From contig VJWM01000063.1 in the NCBI GenBank assembly GCA_010909165.1, forward strand, positions 1,240,001-1,304,000: DNA of 64,000 nt, read 5' to 3'. A program made the translations under genes and the position numbers. This document shows, piece after piece, positions 34,360-59,409 of this stretch (position 1 is the stretch's first letter; each line of letters opens with the position of its first letter). This DNA comes from Anthoceros angustus. Taxonomy: Eukaryota > Streptophyta > Anthocerotopsida > Anthocerotales > Anthocerotaceae. The notes beneath the pieces are model-generated. The model saw only the letters and a list, made by a program, of their open reading frames with translations. It searched no databases and was not told where the DNA came from.

Positions 34360-34656
34360 CTACTCCTTGGGAGCGGCAGCCGCAGCTGCAGTCTCGAGCT
34401 TGGGAGTGTCGTGGGACACATAAGGCTTGAAGCTGCAGGTGGAGAGATCAGGAACGATGTATTTGGGGAGCTTCTCCTCCATGAACTGGTAGCCTCCCTT
34501 GCGAGTGTGGCGGCCGGTGGAGATGCAGCCCTTGCCCTTGTAGAAGTTCTTGGGCCCTCTCTTGGAGGTGAGCACCTTCTGCCCCCTGGTGGGCACACGC
34601 CGCCCGATACCCATCAGTGCCTGCATCGCCCGCATCGCCTGCCCCAGCTGCACCAT
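34360..34656 (-). CDS. Mitochondrial large-subunit ribosomal protein mL41 (MRPL27 family)
   Basis: Single exon, 98 residues: MVQLGQAMRAMQALMGIGRR, then the family core TSKRGPKNFYKGKG, TGRHTRKGGYQF and KYIVPDLSTCSFKPYVS. These match the mL41/MRPL27 signature (S-K-RG-x-FYKG-x-G, G-H-T-x-KGG, VPDL, L-KPYVS). The basic N-terminus would serve for mitochondrial import. The Ala-rich tail ends AAAAAAPKE. Its start codon lies 41 bases from that of the divergent LSM11-like gene. Confidence 0.93.
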   Translation of the reverse strand: MVQLGQAMRAMQALMGIGRRVPTRGQKVLTSKRGPKNFYKGKGCISTGRHTRKGGYQFMEEKLPKYIVPDLSTCSFKPYVSHDTPKLETAAAAAAPKE

Positions 34657-34697
34657 TTCCCTCCTCCGTGTGCGCCAAACCCTACCGCAACACGGCG
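34657..34697. promoter_or_regulatory. 41-bp head-to-head gap, presumed bidirectional promoter
   Basis: The only sequence between the ATG of mL41 (minus) and that of the LSM11-like gene (plus). Pyrimidine-rich on the plus strand, with AAACCCTA (34678-34685), the telo-box motif common in promoters of plant ribosomal-protein and translation genes. Core promoters must extend into one or both coding regions or the transcripts must overlap. Confidence 0.55.
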
Positions 34698-35375
34698 ATG
34701 GAACCGCAGCCGCAAGGGGAATCGGCAGAAGCCGCAGCGAGTCTAGACTTTTTTTCGGAGGATTTCGATCCCTTGCTGGCTCTCAAGACGGAAGGTTTGG
34801 AGCCCCCGAATCCCAGAGTTCGGCCACTGGACAATCTCAACAGGTGCAGGGCGATCCTTCCGAAAGAGGTCCCCGACGCTCTGGCTAACGCGCCAGCGAA
34901 GCAACCGCGGTCGGCGGAATCGGTGGCTGCGCAGGAGCGGGCTAAGGCTAAGACCTCCGTGCTGGTGGAGAAGGCGGCCGAGCGAGCGCGGCGGGTGAAG
35001 ATCTTGGACGTGCTGGCCGAGAAGCTGGAGCTGGGGCCGCTGTCCCTTTTGGTGGACTGCTTCCGGCGGCGGGGAAGGGTTCAGGTCTGGACTCGCCACG
35101 GCAAGGGCCCACGCGGCGTGCTCACGGGGTACCTCCAGGCCATGGACAAGCACATGAACCTGGTATTGCGGGATGTGGATGAGGAGTACACTGTGCGGCG
35201 GAGAGTTCCCAGGCTGGTCAGGGTTCGAGGTCGGGGCAAGGCGGCACCACTAGATCAGGAGGCCGAGCCGGAGATGGAGCTTAGACTCTTTCCCAGACTG
35301 GAACACCGCAGGAGACACTTGCAGCAGATTTTTCTCAGAGGCGACAGCATCATCATGGTGAGGAAGCTGGTGTGA
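34698..35375 (+). CDS. LSM11: LSM11-like Sm protein (U7 snRNP type)
   Basis: Single exon, 225 residues. The N-terminus carries FFSEDFDPLLALKTE, matching the FDPLLAL motif I recall at the N-terminus of animal LSM11. A split Sm fold follows: Sm1 about 116-163 (VQVWTRHGKGPRGVLTGYLQ, then MDKHMNLVLRDVDEEY) and Sm2 about 210-225 (IFLRGDSIIMVRKLV), separated by a long loop of about 45 residues, as in LSM11 and unlike SmD2. In animals LSM11 with LSM10 replaces SmD1/SmD2 in the U7 snRNP that cleaves replication-dependent histone pre-mRNA. A U7 pathway in plants is not something I know to be established, so the role here is open. The upstream in-frame ATG at 34617 lies inside the antisense of mL41 and is not chosen. 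Confidence 0.85.
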   Translation: MEPQPQGESAEAAASLDFFSEDFDPLLALKTEGLEPPNPRVRPLDNLNRCRAILPKEVPDALANAPAKQPRSAESVAAQERAKAKTSVLVEKAAERARRVKILDVLAEKLELGPLSLLVDCFRRRGRVQVWTRHGKGPRGVLTGYLQAMDKHMNLVLRDVDEEYTVRRRVPRLVRVRGRGKAAPLDQEAEPEMELRLFPRLEHRRRHLQQIFLRGDSIIMVRKLV

Positions 35376-35979
35376 TAGCCGGCAGGCGATGTGAATGCAA
35401 TGCGAGAACCAGAGTCTGAGAAGCTTACTCCAGGGTGACAGCGTTCCCGTTGTGGAGGAAGGACCCTGCGCGGCTCCTTGAGCAAGAATCTGAGGCCGTA
35501 GTGGAGAACTTCTTCTGCTGAGAGTGTCTCGGAAGGAGGCTGGTAGTTTTGCCACAATGCGCCTCCTTTGATGATGGGAATGATGCGAGCTCGCTCCCAT
35601 CTAGAAAACAGCCACATTGTGGGAAAACGATCGGCATCCTACTGAGAAGAATTGGGAACTCGAGTCCGCCAGACCTCGCTGCTCTCCTACCCGCAAACTC
35701 GAACAGTGTGACTCGAGGAATTGTGAATTTACGTTTGGAGAGGCCGTCATTTTATGCCTAGGTCGCGGCTACCTCCTGCTCCCTCATCCCTAGTCCAGAC
35801 CAGAGCCCTAGGTTTAGTTAACTCTTGTACCCGGTCAAGGGATAGATAATCGATATGATTTTGTGATGTATGTACTGTCTCCGCTAGATTTATGTCATAA
35901 TAAATAAGGCCAAAAGTATTAGCACGGCAAGGCTATCGTCTTGAGAACGCTGATTTGTGTGTCTGTGGCGGGAGATGAA
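35376..35979. other. Intergenic
   Basis: 3' flank of the LSM11-like gene and promoter of the PPR gene. A possible polyadenylation signal ATAATAAATAAG lies near 35897. The short frame 35549-35761 is unrecognised and unsupported. Confidence 0.45.
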
Positions 35980-38642
35980 ATGGCCGCTATGACGAATGTC
36001 AGGGTGGCGTACGTTGCATCTGGAGCGAGTGTGATCAGGTGAGCAAGAGGGAAGCACTTTGTTGTCCATGACGAGGCGGTGATGGGCGCACAGGATTTTT
36101 TTGAGTCTTTGGAATGACGGTAGGATTCGTTCTTGATGCAGGGGGAGAGCAGTATGGAATCCTCAGCCTCGCATTTTGTTGCCGTGCAGCGGTGCAGCCA
36201 GGTTTGCAGCTGGCGGGAGAGTTTTGAGGCTGACTACCGAGCAGCGGCGGGGAGCGGGGGCTGTCCAGGCTGTTCGGCAGCTGGAACAATGGACATCAGA
36301 GGACGGCGAGGAGACATTGGAGGGGCGCGCAGCTGAACTCGCACGCAAGAGGCAGAGGGTTAAAGGTTGGCGGTGGTTGTTGCGGATGTTTTTGCAATTG
36401 TGGTGATGGTGGCATGATTTTTTTTCCCGGGACTGACAGTGCTGTGCTGCTTGTTTCAGCCCGGCTTAACAGAGGAAGAGGTTGGCCTACAAGTTATGAA
36501 CTTATGCAGGAGAAAATGTTGCCTGCCGTTATGAGCCCGAAGTCTGGAGCTCTTGTGAGATTCATCAAACAGCAGAGTGACATGCAGATGGTTTGGAGTG
36601 CTCTTGATTCCATGCCTCCAGGACACGAGTCTTGGGAGGATATCATCAGTGCAGCACTGGAGCTGAGGCGCCAGCAGGATTGGCCTCACGTGATTCAGGT
36701 GCGTGAGTAGCTGTGGCCCTCGTGGGAGGTGTTGGGTGTTACTGTCCTGCTGCATAACTCTGAATATGTTTGCATCTTTGCAGATATATGAATGGGTGCT
36801 TCAGAACAAGACTTTCAAGTATGACGTTGGCTGTTATAACCACCTCATCGAGGCATATGGAAAGAACTCTCAGATCAAAGAAGCGGAGAAGGCTTTCAAG
36901 TCAATGAAGAAGGCAAATTGCATTCCGACTGAGGGCACTTACAATGCTCTCATGAATGTGTATTCAAAGGCTAACATGATGGAGAAAGCAGAGGAGTTAT
37001 TCTATGACATGCAACGCCGTGGATACACTCTGGGTATGCCCTCTCGTGTGCATAACAGCACCCTACTTGTACCTCAGCTTTGCTATTCTTGCTAGTCTGA
37101 AGTAGGTTCACTTCAAATCCAGTGGGAGAGCGGTGTGAGACCATCTCTCGTTCTTGCTTTTCTGCCATCTAGAGTGCTACAGAAAGCAGACTATGGGTGT
37201 GGGGTTGTTTTGTAGCTTAGAATGGCTGTATAGACTCAAATGACATGATTATGATTGGCCAGGGGCTGTCTTTTCTCAGGAGTAACCACCTTCAACACAT
37301 TGCTCGGTGTGATGAGCAAACGTGGTCATTTTCACAAGGCGGAGCAGTTGCTCAGCATGATGCGGAAAGCAAAGTGCTCACCAACAACAACTACATTCAC
37401 ACTGCTGATCAATGCATATGGGAAAGTAAGGCTTCATTGCGAATTTCGCATGCTAGGTGTCCCCACTTTGAGAATTAAGCAGGCTGACCCTAGTTCGTGT
37501 GTGCCAGGCAGGCTTGCCACAAAAAGCTCAGCGCTTGTTTAATGGGATGCATACAGATCTCTGTGCCCCCGATATTTATGCTTTCACTGCACTTATGAAT
37601 GCTTATGCAAGGAGTGGAGATTGTGAGAAGGCCGAAGAAATATTTGCTGAGATGCAAAGGTTTGGCTATGAGCCAGACATATATGCATACAATGCTCTCT
37701 TGGAAGCCTACAGGTTGGAAAGTCTCTGACACCCTTTACTTTGTGCATGGACGTGGAGGGCTAGGGTTGACGCTAATGGGAACTGCTAACAGTTGCGATG
37801 GTCATCTGCCCTGTTGTCAACCAGTCGTGCAGGTCTTGCTGCTGGAGCATCTGAGGTATTCAGCACAATGCAACAAAGGGGTATCACTCCGGATCAGGTG
37901 TCTTATAACATCATGGTAGATGCCTACGGGAGGACGGGATCTTGTGCTGGTACGTGCAGACGTTTAAGTTGGAATTCCTAACTAGAGCATGAACCTTTTA
38001 AGGCAAATCTGAGCACTGTTGCGGTGGTATAGTAGAGTAGTTTCGCCTTCTGATGTACTGGGTGTACTCATGCTTGCAGAAGCAGAACGCATTTTTGAGG
38101 AGATGGCAAAGGTCGGCTTTAGACCAACGATGAAATCATATGTACTGCTGTTAAGTGGATATGCCAAATCAGGACGGCTGCCAGATGCAGAGAAGCTTGT
38201 GAAAACCATGGAAAGCTCTGGGCCGTCTCCTAATCTCATAGTGTATAACTGTCTTCTGAATGCCTATGGGCTTGCAGGAAAGTTTGACAGGATGGAGAGC
38301 TTATTTGAGTTCCTGGACCAAGGGACGAAAAAACCAGATATTACAACCCTTAACACTGTTATCAATGCGTACGGACATGCTGGTTCTGTGGAAACCGCAG
38401 AAAAAGTGTTTGCATCTATCGATGAACGAGGACTGAAGCGGGATGCAACCACTTGGACATCATTCATGGGAGTTTATGCTAAAAGGAAGCTGTTCCGAAA
38501 ATGCATACAGCTATTTGAGAAAATGGTGAAGGAGGGCTGCTGCCCAGACGCAGCCACAGTTAGCGTTCTCTTATCTGCATGCCGTAGCCCGGAGCAAAGA
38601 CAGGAGGTGTCAGAGTTGCTTCAACGCCACTCCTTCAGTTGA
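35980..38642 (+). CDS. P-class pentatricopeptide repeat protein, At2g35130-like, probably plastid
   Basis: Eight exons in continuous phase: 35980-36038, 36142-36365, 36460-36698, 36784-37033, 37280-37425, 37508-37713, 37825-37949, 38080-38642; 603 residues. The N-terminus MAAMTNVRVAYVASGASVIR is hydroxylated-residue and Ala/Val-rich with few acids, compatible with a plastid transit peptide. About ten 35-residue PPR motifs follow from about residue 175 (for example YNHLIEAYGKNSQIKEAEKA, YNIMVDAYGRTGS), without E or DYW extensions, so P-class: an RNA-binding protein for organelle transcript stability, splicing or translation. ALDSMPPGHESWEDIISAAL, the EYA-type motif order and the end TVSVLLSACRSPEQ resemble Arabidopsis At2g35130 as I recall it. 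The RNA target is unknown. Confidence 0.92.
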
Positions 38643-41235
38643 TTATCAGAATCCAAGGCCGTCTACTTTTGGCCCGGTTTCACTCCATTTCCCACCTTCT
38701 GCAAGTGGAGAAACTGGAGAATAGAGGTGACGTCCATATGTAGATGATGCAGCAGTTTAGGCCATTGCCAGCTCATGGGGAGGAAGTCAAGTGTCAAGTA
38801 CCTGCTAAATATCCAGGGACTTGCCGTTGGCAGTCCAATTCTGACATGACACATATAGAGCGGCAATTGAGAAAGGCAAGTTACTGGACGCGATTCGGGC
38901 TTCTCAATTTGTACATGTGCTCTGAAGTAGCCGATGTCTACATGGTGTGACCAAGGCCCGTTGTGTGAGCTTCAAGTTGTTACTAACACATCCTGATAGG
39001 AGAATGGAGTAGAGAAAAGCAAGACTAGGTAACCAAATGCAGTGATAGAACCGATTTGTTAACCGTGAAGTGTTTGTTACTAATCTCTAATCATAGCCAC
39101 GGGTGAAAAGACGGAGATGTGAGTCTGGCTAGTTTTTTGGTTGAGCTGCCAATGAGAACAAGACAAGAAGCGTATTTGCAAGGTATGTGGATTGTATGGA
39201 AAATTTGGAACGGACTATCTAGTGGTCTACTGCCATGACGGCGGGGCTCAAAAACCCGACCATCATCATAGCTGTGCCTGTCCATGACAATGACGACACT
39301 ACATTGTGGTGGGACAACCAGCCCACCTCGCCCATCTACTGTCTGTCCGATGTCTATGCGCTAATCCATGCTTCACTCTCTTACTACGAACGTAACAAGA
39401 GAGGAGCTCCTAGGCGGCATATTAAAGCATTATCATGAACACCAGCCGCAGCCCTCACGTTCTGCTGCCTTAACTCCTCAATAAGCAACTTTTCTTGGAA
39501 TGCCTTAATTGTCCCAGGAAGATTTTCATTATTACACTGGATGCCTTATTATGTGTGTCCAAATGGCTTAGGCCAAATGGACACACATTTATAAGAACGT
39601 GATTATTAAGCATCCTGCGCTTGGATGTACTTGCATATCAACAGCTGTAGCTTGTAGCTGGACCACTAGTTTGAAGATCAATAGTAATATAATAAAACTC
39701 ATCAATAAAGTTTCTCACCGTTTGTGAAGGGTTCAGTCTTTAAATTAGCCATCGTCTAACTCAATTTGCTCATAAGTCAATTATAATACCTGCCAAATTC
39801 CAACATATGTTGTCTTTTGCATTATTTGACCAATACACTATCCTCAATATTTTCTCTGGTATAGGGACTTACAACAACCTCCTAAGTGCAGTGAATCACC
39901 AGACGTAGATGCCGGTAATAAATCCTTTCAAAGCCACCTTGCCTCCTTTGTCTAGCGTCTACATCTTTGTATGCTACAAATAAGTTACAAACAGAAGCCC
40001 ACTACTAGCCAGCCATCCTAGCCCACTTCTTGAGTAGCAAAAATTCCGCTAACCCCATAAGATCATCAATGGGACCTCATTAATCAGCAAGATCAGCAAT
40101 GAGACGGCGGGACCCATCACTGATCCCTTCAGCAGACCCGAAGTACGTGGGCATATTAGAGAGCTACGTTGTGCAGCTAAAATTGGTATATAGAGTGCTT
40201 CATGAGTAGTTTCTGTATTTTTGTTTTTCTATTTTGGAGGAAAGAAACTGCAAACACATAAATACCATGTGTAGCGACAACTCGAAGGCCTCGGGAAGTG
40301 AGCAATAACTTGTGGTTCATACCAGACCAAACCACAGGTCGGAAAAGGTTCGTCTGAGAGAGAGCTTGTGGACCTTAGGTCCTTATAATCGATTCCCCAC
40401 CCCTTCCCCGTTCTCCGCTTCTCCTCACCTTGTGGAGCTCTCCGCTTCTTCTCGCCTTGTGGAGCGGCAGCCTGCCTATCTTCAAGCACCGGTTGTGCTG
40501 CTCATGGCGGCAGTTGTTGACGCCTTCTTGGGCCATCTCCTTTCCCTTGGACCTCACTATCTTTGGTTCAAGGTTCTTACATCTTGGTGTGTTGGATAGG
40601 CTCGGGCCGAGTGTGAGAGGACAGGGATCATCGCCCCCTTATTTCACTTACAAGCACAATGGCCTTTAGAGAAGAATTATCCAGGTTTGAGGAAGTGAGA
40701 GCAAGAGGCATTGCGTGACCCACTTCGCTGTGGTGGTCTCACCTCCAAGTCTTTGGAAGTATCAAGGGGAATGGGGAAAAAATAACAAACGGCATCATAC
40801 ATCACAGTGTCACAAACGTCTCTTCCAAACACATAAGAAGCACATGAGGCCAATCGAATTTGTGTTTCCTGTCTGACATCCACGTGCAAGGAAGTGAGGT
40901 TTAGCTTTAAACCATTTGGTGGTGCTTCTGCTGCTGAAATGGTGCCTCTGAATCTTATGAATCCAAGAGGGGGAAGCCTTGGCGATGCTTCACCTCTTAT
41001 TGTGGAGCCTTATGTCTACTACCAATTTTTCTCCGACTTCGACTATCAGCCTCGCCAAGGGCTCACCGAGTGTGCTGATAATGGGATTCTCCAGGGTCTA
41101 TCCTAAACGCCCCTGTATGCCAACTACTTTTATGACCTTCTTAAGCTCGTTACCTAGCATATTTTGGTTGTGCCATCCCAGGGACATACAGCGGATCAGA
41201 AGGGGGACACTGCCAAACCCAAAAAGAACACACCC

Positions 41236-42223
41236 CATCCCTGCCCACCCATTTCTTTGAAGTGCTTTACTGAGATCCTATTGTACGCCAACAGGCGGGA
41301 GTTGAATGTCCTGACCTATGAAGGTTACCGGTTCCTTAAAGACCACTGTACGCACATCTTGCGGGCTCATGGGCTCTACTGTAAGATAAGTTTCCCTTTT
41401 CCTATTGTCTGTTCAATTTTGCAAGAGATTCCTTTGTCCTGTTAACTTGTCTTGCTGTCTTGGTAACATCTTGCTTCCTCTAACTTGTGATGGGCTACAT
41501 ACGTAAAGCTACTTCCAACCTTGGTTTTTCTTTGAAAGATGAGTGGACACTGAAATAAGATTTTACGTTTGCTGTATTTATCCATGCCATTCAACTGGCC
41601 ACTATGGATCCTTGTTTGCCAGTCCTAATCAAGGAAGGGTGTGAGTCCTTGTGAAGAGCCATATTGCAAGTTGTTATTGATAAGTTTTAGACTATGGCAA
41701 ACAATACAATATGGTCTCAATAGAGGAGCTTTCTGGTCACATCACCACTCTAAAGGCCAGTGATCCCGGCATATTTGAGAAGATTGTGAATTTTGCGAAG
41801 AGAGGCTCAAACGACACTTTGGTGGCCAACTTTTCCTCGACAATTTCTCAACTTCATCCGACATCGCAAAGTGTGTCAGTGTGACCTATTAAGGACGAAG
41901 ATCATCAAGGGCCACCAAAGGATAGGTGTTGTCTGTGGATGGATGCTGCGTATCTCTCAAACTATGCTTCTAAAACCAAGAACATTGTTGACAGGGAGTG
42001 TCTAATGGCATATAATTCGGTTTGTAGCATTTTGGAGGCTTTAAATATTGATCTTTTTCATTCTGAGGATGATGTACCAGTCTGTTGTGAAGACACCCCC
42101 ATTGGACAAGGTTGTAAAGACCCGTTTCCTCGTTTAAAGATAACATGGACAGATCCTCAATTTCACTTTCACCTTCAGTGTCACCTTCTTCTGATGATGA
42201 AAATGCTTAGACAGCTGATGTAA
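41236..42223 (+). pseudogene. Unrecognised coding-like fragments
   Basis: Three stretches read like protein with splice-like ends: 41236-41382 (CFTEILLYANRRELNVLTYE), 41710-41880 (EELSGHITTLKASDPGIFEK) and 41937-42220 (AYLSNYASKTKNIVDREC, then acidic). They do not join into one clean frame and I recognise no family. They may be a decayed gene, a captured fragment inside a transposon, or an unannotated low-quality gene. Confidence 0.25.
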
Positions 42224-42592
42224 AACAATTGGTCTCACCTTCATCTAATGATGAAAATGCCTAGACAAATGATGTAAAATAATTTGTCTCAGATTCTTCT
42301 GATGAAAATGCCTAGAGAGGTGATGTAAAACAATTTGAGGTGGATTGACCTTCGGTTTCACATTTGTACTGATTTCATGCGATTTACATTAAGCACGGCT
42401 ACAATCATAAAAGTAGCAGGATTGAGGTTCTTGGCTTCTGGCCAAAGAATGCACTCAATTTACAAGTATATTTCCGATCAGCATGTGCACAAAACAATGC
42501 AGGATAAGATTTGTCAGGCTCTGATTGAAGGGTTGCTTGATATGGAGGCCTTGGAATTGGAAAGATAGGTATTTATGAATGCACACTACAAG

Positions 42593-42656
42593 ATTTTTAC
42601 AACGATGCAACGGTATTTTTACAACGATGCAACGGTATTTTTACAATGGGTTTTAC
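42593..42656. repeat. Tandem repeat, 22 bp x about 3
   Basis: ATTTTTACAACGATGCAACG starts at 42593, 42615 and (partly) 42637. Related TTTTACAACG words recur up to 42960, suggesting a small decayed transposon whose ends share this motif. Confidence 0.8.
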
Positions 42657-44738
42657 AATGATATTTACAACATTATCTAGGAACCTATTGTAAATCCGCC
42701 CATTATAGTGGATGCGTAAAAGTTGACGTTGTAAATAGGATAATCTTTATGTCACTTTAGCCCCTCGGGGATGTAAATGAATGGCTCTTTGTAAGTTGGG
42801 TTTGGTAGTAAGTTTGGTGCCACGTTAGCATGCCTACAAGATTGAATGCATTAACAACGTGGATAACATTTTTGAAGTATTTTACAACGATTATAACAAA
42901 GAGCCTAACAAGACTACAACCATGGGATGTACAAGTGCAATAACAGAAGGTTTTACAACATCCCTTATTTGCTTGAATACATATGTATTCAAGCATCGCA
43001 TAGAAACCTCTAATTTGTAATTGAGACGTTTTGTCCCAATTAGTGGCAATTCAATTCATCTTACAGATGTCTAGGCGTAGCGGACTAGCTTGATAGAAGA
43101 AGCAGATCTTCTCAGAGGATTCTTATAAATTGCGATGATCGTAGGTCTAGCTAATGCTTTGCTTTAGTTAGGATGGGCCTCGAATGTCGGCGAGGACATG
43201 GGTGCATTTGGCATGAGACTATCCTCTTTCTATTACTGGCTTCTGCCATCACTGGGCAATGCGGTCGTTGTGCGGGTAAGAGAAATGAGTCATTTTTTAG
43301 ATGCCCGGCGATGATATTGGGCGTGTCCCACCATCCATGGGATCTGTGACCCAAGGCCTTTCACTAGTGCAGCACCCGATATTCGCCCCTATGCCTCCCT
43401 CCCATTTTTTGTGTTCCACCTTAACCCTCCGGCAGGGGCTATTGTGGTGGATACTCATGTAAATACCTATGTACTCTCTTCATAGTCCACCTCCAACATT
43501 CTTGAGCTCCTTTCTCACCTGGTTTGTTGGGTTGCTTGCAGCAGGGCCGCAATTGTAGTTGCTGCTCTTCTTGCCTCCTAATGAGCGCGAGGCTCTCTAC
43601 TCAATTTCCTTACCACGTCTGTTATCTCTCATTCTCATGGCTCCTGGCTAACATGTATCATACATTTCACATATCAACACTCTTGGATAGTACAAAGGCT
43701 TGATTTGCAGAGCCCAGCTCGTTTTGCAGAGCCCATTTCAAATATTCCGTGATTATGAAGGCACTTCAAGGAAATTATGACAAGAATTAATTGCGATTAC
43801 CTATGGCACAAACCTCGTGCAAGCCTTGTGACCAAATGCAATTATGTGGGAAGGACGTGGGCGGTCTCAATGAAGATAATTGTACACACCAATGGAGATG
43901 GAGAAACTACTCGCTTTTAAATCTGCTCGTGCATCAAGTCAGGTGATCTTCTTTCGTGGAGAGAAGTTGGTTGTTTTCAATCCTCGTCCCCATCATTATT
44001 TAGACAGTTGATGGAGTGATTGAGCTATTTCTTCGCCCCATATTGCATTCTATGTTGATTATTGCTTTTTGTCTCACTTGTGCAGATGTGCATATGTGTA
44101 CGATTTGCTTCTATCACTTTGAAGCTATACCATTTCTATTCCACAGCGGTGCTTCCACCCTTAGTGGACATAAGTAAATTTGTTGTTTTATTGTTATTGG
44201 CTAGTGTGTATGTCTCATAGGTACTTTGAGGAATCTTGAGGTCGAGGTTTCTAGCCTCTCGCACCCCAACGATTAATTCTAGTTCCAGTGACAATAATCC
44301 GGGGTGAAATATAATGACTATATATAGGAACTCGTTTGGTTTCTTTAGTAAATTTGAAGATGTTATATAGATATTTCAAAGTACACATCGAAGTACTCAG
44401 TTTGAGCAGGAATATAAAAGCTTGAAGAGGTAAAATCAAACTTATGAAGTTGTGGGTGTGATGTTGATACTGAGAGTTGAAACTTGGAAGTGACTTATAT
44501 TACCCTCCAAAATTCAAAAAGGTCCTGTCAACTTGTCTCTACGACAGCCTACGCACGTAGCATCGTGGGTGAAGATGATGAATCGGGTCCTCAACACTTT
44601 TAATGGATGGTGGAAAGTGTTTGTATTGGCTGAATTGTAGGAGTGCCTTCACGAGTGTAATGTGGGGTTCCCAGGTAACCCTATTCCCTAAAAACTCACG
44701 TTACATCACACAAACGACGAGGCACATTTTAGGCGGTT

Positions 44739-44934
44739 GGCAAGTTGAGTCCTTCGAATCAGAGAGTTTGGGTGGGTTTATTTTTAGATGCACTTGGATA
44801 TCTCCAACCTAGAGCATGCCTATACTGGTAAAGTCTGGCAGGTTGAGTCCTTCGAATCGGAGAGTTTGGGTGGGTTTATTTTTAGATGCACTTGGATATC
44901 TCCAACCCAGAGCATGCCTATATTGGTAAAGTCT
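44739..44934. repeat. Tandem duplication, 98 bp x 2
   Basis: GGCAAGTTGAGTCCTTCGAA at 44739 and GGCAGGTTGAGTCCTTCGAA at 44837; the units differ at about five positions. Confidence 0.93.
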
Positions 44935-45089
44935 GTAGTAAGTAAGGGAACAACATTATACGAAATTCGGGTCGGATGTCATATAGAAACACAAACTACA
45001 CCGTTACTTCGTTATTTTGGCTTCCTTGCTTCTTCACCATTGACCATTCCCGCCTTGAGGAGAAGGCATGCGGCTTGAACATAGCCGCA

Positions 45090-45154
45090 CATTATCATTT
45101 GAAACTTACATTTTCTTATGCGCATTATCATTTAAAACTTACATTTTCTTATGC
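45090..45154. repeat. Tandem duplication, 33 bp x 2
   Basis: CATTATCATTTGAAACTTAC at 45090 and CATTATCATTTAAAACTTAC at 45123. Confidence 0.9.
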
Positions 45155-45955
45155 CATAGACAACCATGCTCTCCACACCCGCCATAAATACCCCAAATCC
45201 CTAATCAATAGGACGCAAGGATATGAGTGAAGTTTTGAAAAAGGTTGAAGATGAGTGACAAGTGAATGCACGCCACCATGAGGTAGCGTAAACAGGCCTT
45301 GGCCACTGCGTTTTAGTCAACCGGTATTGACTGCTTTTCTATTAGTAAGTATCGATTATTACGGACATTTTAAAACATTCACATTAACCCGGAAGAAAGG
45401 CTCCGAGAATATCGCTGCGGGTTTGGGTTACATGGGAACCAACAGAAGTATCATATTGGTTCTGGGTTCTCAATATATGTAGTAGACAGTAGATGTTCGT
45501 GAACAGCTTGCGTGAATGCAGGCTGTCATTTTTACTGTTTGTTACGAGGGGAGGGGAAGTCATGGGTGCGGAGACGGGAAGGTGCTCTCCCCTTGGACGT
45601 GACAGCCAAGGATAATAGGCTGACAGAGAGCAACCCCGTTGTACAGCGTGTTTACGTTTGTGTGAGGATCTTTGTTGGGTCTCCCGATTTGCTTCGCCCC
45701 CGCCAGCCACGCATGCCTAGCTTGCAATTCTGCTCAGTTTGACCGGCATTCCTGCTGGCATTCCAGCTGCTGCTGTGGGGGAGGCAGGCAGACGCAGGTT
45801 GAGCTCCGAGGGAGCCTGCACCCCATCATGGATCATGCTGCAGGCTGAAAGCTGGAGGATCTGGATGGTAGGACTGCCTTGCCTGCTGCTGGCACCGTGC
45901 TACTGCCCAATTCTGGTGGGAGTGCCCTGGGCTTGTGAGATACCGTCCCCGCGCC

Positions 45956-58793
<12,838 letters not shown>

Positions 58794-59400
58794 CATGGTT
58801 TAGCGCTCTGAAAACCCACAATGCAGGCCCCACTTGGAAACGCCCTGCTCTCCCTCCCGTTCCTCCTCCGTCCTTGTAAGGTAAGCGTATGACATAAACA
58901 TGTGTTTCATTGTGAGTTCTTCCCATCTGCAGATTCTTACCATGCACAGGTGTGCTGTCAGGATCCTGTGATGTGTCTACAACTCCGAGGTGTAACAAGG
59001 AAAGGAGCAGTGTTTACTGTGCCCGATGCAGGTTTAGAAACGTCATGCCCATCTAGATTTCTCTCATTGAAACATGACTCTCGAATGATTGCAAAGAGCA
59101 GCGCATTGTTCAGGACATCTGTCAGGTTATTGTATCATTCATTTATGTTATGCCTACCTATATGGTGAGAAAATGCGGGAGGGAAATTTTGTCCTTTTGG
59201 GTTATTTCGCCAAAACAAGATATTTTCCGCTCCGCTTCCCAATCCGACACGCTGGACTTGTGTCGGATACTTTTGGCGGTGCGCGGGAGTTTAGAACAAT
59301 TAGACGAGATTTCCTATGAGGCCTAAGTCGCCAGCCGGCCAGGAAATGCGCAGCTCGACAGGTCCGTCCAAAGCTCTTAGCGTGAATAGTATGGATCTGC
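58794..59400. other. 3' flank of the SYD-type gene
   Basis: Probably 3' UTR, possibly with an intron, and intergenic DNA. No gene recognised. Confidence 0.45.
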
Positions 59401-59409
59401 TGTGATGCC

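Larger units (their letters stand above)
38643..45955. other. Long intergenic region with repeats and coding-like scraps
   Basis: No complete gene in 7.3 kb. The first 300 bases are the PPR 3' flank. Repeats are listed separately. The last about 450 bases (45500-45955) should hold the promoter and leader of the SPLAYED-type gene. The rest is AT-rich with nothing I can name. Confidence 0.5.
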
